From: Orobanche coerulescens
Taxonomy: Eukaryota; Streptophyta; Magnoliopsida; Lamiales; Orobanchaceae
DNA length: 64,000 nucleotides
Assembly (NCBI GenBank): GCA_033398695.1
Contig: CM065819.1
Coordinates: 3,087,501 to 3,151,500 of the forward strand
Direction of reading: 5' to 3'
The translations under genes were made by a program, and so were the position numbers. Position 1 is the stretch's first letter. The number at the start of each line of letters is the position of its first letter. This document shows, in pieces, positions 56,162 through 64,000 of the stretch. The notes below the pieces were generated by a model, which ran no database searches, had not been told where the DNA came from, and saw nothing but the letters and a program-made list of their open reading frames with translations.

Positions 56162-58190
56162 TGTTGGGATTCGGTGCCTAAAACGAAGGCCAGCGGAAGC
56201 GGTAAAATGAAAATCAATTCGATCCGAATCCCTACAAGGATCGATCGAGCTACGTATATACGAATATCAAAACGAATAACAAGAGATATAGAAACTCACC
56301 CTTGTAGTCCGTTGATTAGATGGATAACCTTCTCTTGAGCTATTCCCCAAGCTTTGCTTGATCTCTACGAATCTATTCCGCTTCAAGCCCTTGAACGATC
56401 CAACGCCGAAAGCACCGCGTCTCTACTTGCCACGCGCCGGAAAAACGAACGGAATGACAACACTTTGCTATCGTCCGAGGATACGGCTAGAGCTAGGTGA
56501 TGAAGCTATTGATTTTGATGAATATACTCCAAGTATGTTTATCAAAATTCTCTCAATATTTTTTTTTCTCAATTTTCTCCAAGAAAAATGAAGAAGAAGT
56601 TAGTGAAGAACATGAAGATGAGTATGAACACCATGAAATGAACTCTAAGTTCTATTCTCTCTCTCCTTCAAACTCACTTACGTATATCTCTCCTCCAAGG
56701 TGTGAATTATATATGTTATATGATGAAGTCTTCTCAATCACAAGCTTACATATATATTCTTTATTCACCTTCCACCAAACTTATACAACTCATTCACATG
56801 AGAGGTATCCCCACCATGTCAATATCATCCATATAAAATGGAAACAAAAGACAAGGGGAAATTAGGTGGAAAAGAAGAGGGTGGCCATGATGAAAAACGG
56901 ACGAGTTCGGTTCGTTTCGGACTCCCGAAAGTCCAAACAGATAAACTCCGATTCCGTTTCGATGTATTTATATCGATTAATTAATCCAATTAATTAAACA
57001 TATCAAATACAAAATAATATAATTAATTTCTCCAAGAAATAATTATATACATGAATTAAATTAATCAACCAGTAATTTATTTAATTCATTAGGCCGTAAA
57101 TCAATTTATCCAATAAATCAATTTAGACATCTAATGTCCCAAATTTAGATATCCAATATCTAATACACATAATGAGAGAATTAGCTTGATTCAGTTAAGT
57201 CAATCCTAATGCGCGACTCCTAGGTCCGTCTCGACAAGAATGGGAGGAACCAAAGAGTAGTAGCACCACCTAGCCACCGGCGGCCTACACTGTACTTCAA
57301 TCGAGAACGAATGATTGGGATCATTCAAGAACCATTTTGTCGTGAATACCAGTATACGTATAAACCCTTCTTTCAAATGTCCCGATCAAGTTATAGGGTC
57401 ACGGTCAGTCAAACCCTATATGTACTTGACGCTATGCATGCGTTAATGCAAATCGAGATCATGGAGCTCTCGTGTATCTAATACAGCTAGCTCCAATTCT
57501 TTGGCCAAAGACTTATGATCTCATCTGCCAATAACCGCATAGGACATATAACCCGTTCACTAACAGGAGAAAGAATTCTATCTTGGTATTCGCAGACTCG
57601 CTACTTGCCCATCAAGATGCACGTTGAGGTTGACCCACGCCTTCCGGTTTACAGGGTCGAACTACTCTAATGAAAATCTTGACGTCACAAGCACATCCCT
57701 ACTAAATCCTCAAGTCGAAGGTTCACGAATACCTATCACAACCTTTCGATTCCATCATTGACTGTCCCGGAGTGAAATCCGTGTGACGAATCGAGGGTGA
57801 GTCGGTTCGAGTATACTAATCCAATTAGCATACCTATAACGTGTGCTCCCACTAACCATTAGTGTTCAACAGCACTCTCCTTGTCAAAGAACACGTCATA
57901 CAAGTCTTTACATAAACTTAACGCCTACCAAGTTTCATCGACTTGCGAATGATTAAGTATTTGAGCTATAAACCTTTCCAGTGCCGACCCCCTTATCCAA
58001 TAAGGAGTGGAACGTTTTGTTCTCAAATACACGGACTAGTTTCTATATGTATATTTACGAGTTAGGAATGCCAGTAACTACCAGTAAATAAAGAAACATT
58101 CATTGCCTTATATAAATGATTTACATAATTATAAGTACAATGCCCTCACTCAACAACCTCTGAGTGGCATTCGAGGGCATACTCCTAACA
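56162..58190 (-). mobile_element. Copia 1 5' LTR
   Basis: 2029 bp, with the same termini as the 3' LTR. It keeps the TATA box at 56965-56972. Differences from the 3' LTR are few except for clusters near 57215-57305 and 57590. Confidence 0.92.
56965..56972 (-). promoter_or_regulatory. TATA box of Copia 1 5' LTR
   Basis: The minus strand reads GATATAAATACATCG, matching 408-415 in the related LTR at the window start. Confidence 0.65.
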
Positions 58191-58195
58191 CTTTC

Positions 58196-59898
58196 ATCAC
58201 CTCTTATCCTTCATATCATCTTCTGGGACGATTCTTGGGAAGCTTAGGCCTTGTAGATTGGTGTTCAAGCTTCCGGTGGTTGAGTTTATTCATGTTCTTC
58301 GTTGTTCATCAATTTATTGAGGTATGTGATCCTTCACCCACTAATTTAGCATGATCTTAGTAACGTTTTGGACCTGTTTTGAGCAGACCGAACCAGTTAT
58401 CTTCTTGAGGAGCCTTTCATCATGGTTTACAAGATTTAAATTCAATTATTTTCGATTCCTCTTGGTTGTTGAAATCGTTGAGCAAACCTTCTAGTGATTA
58501 GACTATTGATTAGTGCATCTTGAGATTGTAAACCCAATCATATCTAGTTTTCGAAGATTATCTTAGTTCATGAGAATGGTATGATCGAACATTTCGGTGA
58601 AGAATTAATAGATTGAACTTTAGGATTAATTCGTAGAAGGAGATGATATTGTGACTAGTGAACAAATCTTTATGATGATTCATCGAAGTACGGATATCTT
58701 GTTATAATAGAACATGATTAGAATCCTCCTAGGATGAATTCCATGTTATGTTGTACCAATCAACCGAAGGAATTGTGTTGGAACTTAGAAAGTATTCTAT
58801 TGAGCTATTGCTAGGACGAATAGCGTAGTATCGGTCCAACCAAATTGTGTTAGGGCAGAAGAGTCCATCGCCATTATAAGGGGCATCGTGCCTTTTGATG
58901 ATTCATTTGATGATTTGAACGATTTTCCGGAACCGTTAGTTATACCGACATTATTGTTCGATGAAGGTTTGCATTCCGGTGAGCCGATCAAGTGAGAATT
59001 CTCCAAGAGTATTGAAGACTATTGATGGTAGAAATTCTTATCGCCATTTGTTGAGGCAAGTATCGTATTTTGAAAGTTTGTGAATAATTGATGAATTTGA
59101 TCATGCATATGGTTCATTCGTGTTGTTGACATGAGATTATTTCATTAAATTGTCATGACACTTGCTATCGATTTGATGTACGTTCATGTTGATAAACATA
59201 TCGATTTTCTTGCATATGTATATGCATAGTTGTGTTATGTATAAGTTGTGATGATCCGAAGGGATCAAGCGATCTATGCTGAGGGCGCTGGATCGTATGT
59301 CCACCTCGTGTTGGTCCGACGGGATCATCTTGGGATCTAGGCTGAGGGCGCTGGATCATTGGACGGGTTTTTTCCACCTCATGTTGATCCGACGGGATCA
59401 TCTTGGGATCTATGCTGAGGGTGCTGGATCGTTGGAATACCCATGTTGCATTGATTGAATCTTGTGGATTCGTATTGTTGGATTCCGGTAGCGGAAGTCC
59501 GTATTGTGTATGTTTTTATGCATTGTTGTTGCATATTTGTGTGTTCCGATACTTGTACTAGCATTGTTTTGCTAACCCCTTCGGGGGTGGACATTTGTTT
59601 TGATGTTCACGTAGCCGAGGAGCGGGGAAGCAGCCACAGTACCGCCATGACGATGAAGTGGCTCAGTGATGTTAAATATTGTTGTTGTTTCGTTTCCTTA
59701 GTACTCGAGTATGCATATGTTATTGATGTTTTGGATATGTTTGTATTATTGGACTTTCGAATCTACGAGATTGGTTTCATATTGTAACCTTATTGACACT
59801 TTGATGTTATATTCTATATGTTTCCAATTTAGCCTTATAAATTCTTATATAAAGGATTTACGGTGCTGTAATTATTCCGAATATATCGGGGTGTTACA
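58196..59898 (+). mobile_element. Gypsy B 3' LTR, right part
   Basis: Resumes ATCACCTCTTATCC after Copia 1 and its TSD copy, corresponding to 19396-21096 of the 5' LTR. It ends CGGGGTGTTACA at 59898, followed by the TSD CGCAT. The tandem GATCCGACGGGATC units are at about 59251-59430. Confidence 0.92.
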
Positions 59899-59903
59899 CG
59901 CAT

Positions 59904-60593
59904 AGAGTCGCTCGGCTATCGAAACGTCCAACACCACACGCAGATGATGCGCATGCTCCTCCTCATCCTTCGAGTAGATAAGGATGACATCAATGAAAAC
60001 AACGACACACTTATCCAAATACTCAATGAAAACCTTGTTCATCAACTGCATGAACATTGCCGGCGCGTTAGTTAGCCCGAAGGGCATAACCACAAACTCA
60101 TAATGTCCGTATCTCATCCTAAAAGCTGTTTTTAGGACATCGGACTCCTTCACCCGAATTTGATAGTATCCTGATCTCAAGTCGATCTTCGAGAATACCG
60201 AAGCTCCCTGCAACTGATCAAACAAGTCATTAATCCTCGGTAAGGGATACTTGTTCTTGATGGTCACTTTGTTTAGATCGCGATAGTCGATATATAAACG
60301 CAGTGAACCATCCTTCTTCCGCACAAACAGGACCAGTGCGCCCCAAGGCGAAGCGCTCGGTCGAATTTATCTCGACTCCATAAGCTCACTCAACTGCTTC
60401 TTCAACTCAGCCATCTCTGAAGGTTCCATGCGATAAGGCGCCTTCAAAATCGGAGCCGCACCCAGCTCTAACTCGATAGCGAACTCAACCTGACGGTCTG
60501 GTGGCAACCCTGGCAACTCGTCAGGAAAGACATCTAGGAACTCACTAATGACTGGGATCGATGAAAAGTCGACCCTACCATCCTCCGCCTTTG
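59904..60593 (-). pseudogene. Gypsy A RT, N-terminal half
   Basis: The minus strand from 60593 reads [50 protein letters not shown] stop near 60366 follows, then [60 protein letters not shown] and [12 protein letters not shown]. The catalytic FIDD is FIDV here, so the second Asp of the YxDD-equivalent is lost (GAC or GAT to GTC). It continues at 18784 after removing Gypsy B. Gypsy D cuts it at 60594. Confidence 0.87.
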
Positions 60594-61440
60594 TGATGCC
60601 CAAAAACTCTCACACACAAGGTCTAGTCAATAATAACATATTAATCTTAAAACATGCAAGACTTCATGCTTAATCGTATAAAAATGTGACAGTGTGACAT
60701 GAAACTGCTATTATTTGAATAATATGATTCATGCATTACTTGTTATTAAGTATTATTTGGCATTTCATGATTCACCTTATTTTATAGTTAAGTTAACGGC
60801 ATTGAAGTGGCTAAGCATTGAACATAACCCCAAGTTCAAGTGGTAAGCCTATTAGCAGTAAGTAATATCAGTGACGTGTCTATCGGTTGGTCTCAGGGCT
60901 ATAGTCGGTGGGTATGCTGAGTCAATTTGGACTGATGATTCAAGTAAATAACCCTTTCTTATTCCGATAACACGTGTCAAACATCTTTATACTGGTGAAT
61001 ACCATCAATGATGAAATTCAGGGCCTCAGTGAGAACCTTTGTTAAGTCATTCGATTTGTAAGTACCTTATTCGTCCCAAATGCGGTCGGGTAGAATAGAA
61101 TTTGTCCTTTAGTTCATTATCCAATAATGTCATATTTCTAAGTGAGTACTCGGACTCTTATTTCTATGGTTTAGTTATATAAAATTTCATAAAGATAATA
61201 ACAAACTCAGTTTCTACCACTTTCGAAGGTATTCGCAAAAGTAGTTGAGGTTAAACAATAAAAATACATATTAAACTTTATCAAAAACCTTGGACCATCC
61301 ATCCATACCCTAAACATGATCAATATCTCCTAAGAACCGGTTTAAAACATCCAAGAACCGGATTATAACAACTTCAACCGGTCCATTCTTCTAAACCTGA
61401 CTTCTGGAGGCCATTGAGGGGCATTTTAGAACTTTCACCC

Positions 61441-61449
61441 TTATATACC
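61441..61449 (+). promoter_or_regulatory. TATA box of Gypsy D LTR
   Basis: CACCCTTATATACCAACTC, the best TATA match in the LTR, about 850 bp from its start. The position resembles that in the other long gypsy LTRs. Confidence 0.55.
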
Positions 61450-62587
61450 AACTCTTTCACTTAGATAAGGGAGGAAACTGATTCTAAACTCTTCTAGACA
61501 CTCTGAACTCGATCCATAAGCTCCACACTTCGAAAATCCACCAAACAATTGAGGAGAAATCACAAAAAACATCAACACCTCAATTCAGTTCACAATCAAG
61601 GTGAGTTATCTTCGTTTTACTCTTGTTCTAGCTATGGTTCTTGTATGATATGAAGTTGTGAGAGCTGGTTTAGGTGCTTATGTACGTTCTAATGGTGTTT
61701 AGAACTCATACATAGCCTAAACTTGTGTTTAAGGTGGATTTATAGGGCTTAAAACTCACTAAGACAACAAAAGAATCAATTCTGTCACCTTTTGAAAATA
61801 TGTGTGGATGGTATTGAATTCGTGTGACTAAGGGGCAGAAGTTTCTATATACATGTTGTTAAGTATATTAGGTATACTATATCAAAAATTCATGCAAATC
61901 CGACTTATAATTAAGTGGATATGCGCGGGACAAATTCAGTGATTTCAAGATCTTGATAAATTCCCCTAAACCATTGTCTTGTTGTAGAATCCTAGAATTG
62001 TGGCCTATAAGAGTTATCTAACAATATGAACAGAAAGTAATAGGCTTCATAATGAGTTAGGAGTGCAAAAAGGATAGAGTATTATGCTCGTATATAACGA
62101 AAGGCGCACATAAAATTTGTAGAATACTAATTATGTGAAATTGGTAAAACCCTTCGGATACGCAGTGAGTTAAACCTTGTGCATACCATATAGATTCGTT
62201 AAAGGCACTCCTTGAAACAGGATTTGAAGACATATCATCACAACCAACTATTATTGGTATAAAAGCAAAGGTATCACCTGAACAAGATAAGTAGTAACTG
62301 ATTGCAAAACTGTATCACAAGAGCATTTTGTCTGAAATATGTGCTAATGATTGATGTTTTGGATATTGATTATACCTTGTGTATATGTGGATAACATATT
62401 GATCTATTCTTATTATGTGACATGTCCCATAGATAATTTATACATGTGGTATTATCACGATGCATATGATCATAGCATAGCATTGGAGGTTGTCGCATGC
62501 ATTGATCATAGTACAGGCGTTCTAAAGGTGATCAGAACAAACTGTTTTGGTTATGTGCATCGCGGGCTACTGGTAAGGGGCTATTTT

Positions 62588-62790
62588 GTGGCGGAGTCTG
62601 GGGCACGTCATAGTGATCCATGTGTTACGATTGGACACTTTGTGTGATGTTTTGCGGTGGAGTCTGGGACACACTGTGGTGACTCATGTGTATGATTGGG
62701 CACCTTATAGCCATGATCCTGGTGGAGTCTGGGACACGCCAGGCTGACCCATGTGTTATGATTGGGCAGTTTGTTCTGGCTATGATTGGA
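62588..62790. repeat. Three tandem ~66-bp units in Gypsy D LTR
   Basis: Units begin near 62588, 62656 and 62721. They share GGTGGAGTCTGGGACAC, TGACCCATGTGTTATGATTG and GGCA. They are placed like the tandem units of A, B, E and the solo LTR but are unrelated in sequence. Confidence 0.85.
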
Positions 62791-63280
62791 CATGCACACT
62801 TTTGGCCCAGGCCAGGAACTCGAGGTGTACATAGCAGCGCGCTATAAAAGAGTTTTTGAAAGTTAAAGGAAAATGAAACTGCATTTCACAAACTCATTCA
62901 TAAATGCATTCATTCATTGTGTGTCACTACTTACTGAGCTTTCGCTCATTTAGTTGAATTCTTGTGATACAGGTAATAATTCGGGGTATCAGGCATAGGG
63001 TGACATATGGGACGCTTCTCTACACCAACGAGCCGTTGTATATGAACATCAGACCTGTGGAGTGTTCTCTGTGTGTGTTGAGTCTAAGTTGCTTATAAAC
63101 CTATACAGCCGATGTTTTCTTTTGGTTGTAATATAATAGTCGGCTGATGTGTAAAAGTGACTTTTGGTGTGTAAAAAGAGTTTCCTCTTAAAGGTTTTAA
63201 CTTTTCCGCTGTGGTGTAAAATATAATAAGGATATTTTTAATATCTGGTATCTGATAGTCAACTTCAAGGGGGTGTGACA

Positions 63281-63467
63281 GTTTTGGTATCGGAGCAAAG
63301 GTTTAAAGCGTTTCTGAAGACCGTTCATATACAACAATCGCTTGGCAGAGAGGAGCAACCCATCAATCAATGGTTTTATCTATTTTTTTTTACTTGCTAT
63401 TTGCGTGTTTATGTTAATATTGGCTATAAAATATCCTTGTGTGAGAAGTGAAGGCTATTAAGAGATC
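63281..63467 (+). other. Gypsy D PBS and leader
   Basis: PBS TGGTATCGGAGC at 63285-63296, then about 170 bp of leader without a gene. Confidence 0.8.
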
Positions 63468-64000
63468 ATGGAAGAGAATAGAATGCAAGGTAGTGCTGAA
63501 GGAGCGAGGGATAACCGTATCGACCGACTGACGGATCTTGTGGAAAGGCTTATAGAACGAGATGTTAGACGTGAAGCCGAGGCTCGTCGTTCTCCACCTC
63601 CTCGAAATGATGCCATTGATCTGGTTAGTGAGAGGTTCCAGAAACTAAAACCTCCCACATTTGAAGGTGGGCTCAATACGAGCGTCTCTGAGAATTGGCT
63701 CCGAACTATGGAAAGGATGTTCAGCTACGGCAGAATCCCTGATGAGGCCAAGGTTTCATGTGCGGTATTTTACCTCCGTAATGATGCTACTTACTGGTGG
63801 GACACCATGATGGGTATATATGATGTTCGTAGACTGACATGGGAGGAATTTAAAGAGCTTTTCGAGGCGAAATACCTTACAAAAGCTGCACGAGCTGCAA
63901 AACGGAAGGAATTTTCAAACTTGAAGCAAGGTGACATGTCAGTTGATGAATATGTCAGAAAATTTGAGGAGCTTTCAAGGTATGCGCCACACATGGTAAG
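63468..64000 (+). CDS. Gypsy D Gag, partial (open to window end)
   Basis: 177 complete codons from the ATG at 63468, running off the window with no stop. The N-terminus is charged (MEENRMQGSAEGARDNRID, then RLTDLVERLIERDVRREAEA, likely helical). It is followed by the Retrotrans_gag (PF03732-type) domain: KPPTFEGGLNTSVSENWL, CAVFYLRNDATYWWDTM, TWEEFKELFEAKY, then QGDMSVDEYVRKFEEL and SRYAP. This Gag would form the particle core and bind element RNA. The frame has no stop or frameshift, unlike the Gypsy B and C gags, so D may be the youngest or best-kept gypsy element here. Confidence 0.88.
   Translation, partial: MEENRMQGSAEGARDNRIDRLTDLVERLIERDVRREAEARRSPPPRNDAIDLVSERFQKLKPPTFEGGLNTSVSENWLRTMERMFSYGRIPDEAKVSCAVFYLRNDATYWWDTMMGIYDVRRLTWEEFKELFEAKYLTKAARAAKRKEFSNLKQGDMSVDEYVRKFEELSRYAPHMV

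Larger units (their letters stand above)
48933..58190 (-). mobile_element. Copia 1 element, 9.3 kb, RT-deleted
   Basis: LTRs 48933-50956 and 56162-58190, perfect TSD CTTTC (48928-48932, 58191-58195) within the Gypsy B 3' LTR. On the minus strand: PBS, a 1.75-kb leader, gag (54408), protease, integrase (to 52058), a much shortened RT/RNase H region, PPT. About 0.5 kb of RT, including the catalytic centre, appears to be missing compared with Copia 2. It is therefore non-autonomous. Another LTR of the same family is at 1-1131. Confidence 0.92.
18790..59898 (+). mobile_element. Gypsy B element with three nested insertions
   Basis: A plus-strand Ty3/gypsy chromovirus. 5' LTR 18790-21096, PBS 21102, leader, gag-protease from 33508, RT/RNase H/integrase/chromodomain-like tail to 48292, and 3' LTR 48328-48932 plus 58196-59898. 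TSD CACAT (18785-18789) versus CGCAT (59899-59903), one transition at a CpG. Interrupted by Copia 3 (leader), Gypsy C (pol) and Copia 1 (3' LTR). Without them it is about 9.5 kb. The polyprotein stays in one frame but carries eleven stops. Long LTRs and the tail point to the Tekay/Del lineage. Confidence 0.92.
3062..60593 (-). mobile_element. Gypsy A: outermost host element, in pieces
   Basis: A minus-strand Ty3/gypsy chromovirus-type element. Its own sequence is only about 4.9 kb: 3' LTR 3062-5341, integrase 5342-6523, RT/RNase H 18050-18789 and RT 59904-60593. The gaps hold the solo LTR/Copia 2 block and the Gypsy B block. Gypsy D interrupts it at 60594, so protease, gag and 5' LTR should lie right of the window. 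Rejoining across Gypsy B gives the expected RT text: LYA from 59904 onward, then KFSKCEFW at 18784. All coding pieces contain stops, so this is a dead fossil. Confidence 0.85.
60594..63280 (+). mobile_element. Gypsy D 5' LTR
   Basis: 2687 bp, ending GGGGGTGTGACA, followed by GTTT and the PBS TGGTATCGGAGC (63285-63296). A TATA box lies at 61441-61449 (CCCTTATATACC). Tandem units lie at 62588-62790. Three AACCGG repeats lie near 61335-61382. It has no array of the TAGCGCACGCTA kind. No gene is seen; the 98-codon frame at 62351-62647 is LTR sequence. Confidence 0.85.
60594..64000 (+). mobile_element. Gypsy D element, left end
   Basis: A plus-strand gypsy element whose 5' LTR starts TGATGCCCAAAA at 60594, after the probable TSD CTTTG (60589-60593). 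PBS and an open gag follow. The rest lies beyond the window. Termini TGATGCCC/GTGTGACA differ from those of A, B, C (TGTAAT/GTGTTACA), so it is a separate family. Confidence 0.85.

Noticed and set aside
1..64000. Host genes hidden between the elements.
   Set aside because: All segments longer than about 300 bp could be assigned to LTRs, leaders or coding parts of retrotransposons. No remaining frame shows a host protein family.

Overview
The window is a block of nested LTR retrotransposons from a plant nuclear genome, probably a flowering plant. The basis is Ty1/copia and Ty3/gypsy (chromovirus-type) polyproteins, tRNA-Met-type primer-binding sites (TGGTATCGGAGC), LTRs bounded by TG...CA, and 5-bp target-site duplications (TSDs). 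I see no host protein gene, rRNA or tRNA gene. The species cannot be named from this sequence.

Layout. The oldest recognisable element is Gypsy A (minus strand). It survives as four pieces: 3' LTR 3062-5341, integrase 5342-6523, RT/RNase H 18050-18789 and RT 59904-60593. Its missing 5' part lies beyond the right edge. Into it went: (i) LTR E (1132-3061, minus), abutting the end of A's 3' LTR and itself cut by a copia LTR (1-1131, plus); (ii) a solo gypsy LTR (6524-18044, TSD CAAAT), split by Copia 2 (8555-16973, minus, TSD CTTGA); (iii) Gypsy B (18790-59898, plus, TSD CACAT/CGCAT); (iv) Gypsy D (60594 to the window end, plus), which has an open gag frame. Gypsy B received three later insertions: Copia 3 (21266-33437, minus, TSD CTTAA) in its leader, Gypsy C (35389-45533, plus, TSD TGTAT) in its pol, and Copia 1 (48933-58190, minus, TSD CTTTC) in its 3' LTR. 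Removing each insertion with one TSD copy rejoins the interrupted reading frame or LTR.

How the parts work. Each complete element has the usual order LTR - PBS - gag - protease - (integrase/RT/RNase H in copia; RT/RNase H/integrase in gypsy) - PPT - LTR. Gypsy B and C end in a chromodomain-like tail that in related elements directs integration to heterochromatin. No element has a fully intact coding region within the window. Gypsy C and Copia 3 come closest. Gypsy D has an open gag as far as it is visible.

Points of most interest: (1) dense arrays of a 12-bp near-palindrome (TAGCGCACGCTA type, or TTACGTACGTAA type) just upstream of the TATA box in four gypsy LTR families; (2) a ~3-kb extra reading frame downstream of pol in Copia 3, with an acidic low-complexity segment, preceded by TATA-like and splice-acceptor-like signals; (3) all eleven stops in the Gypsy B polyprotein fit C-to-T decay, mostly CAG to TAG; (4) a recurrent CAG/CGA (CTG/TCG) disagreement between duplicated copies that looks like a sequencing or consensus artefact and may create false frameshifts.
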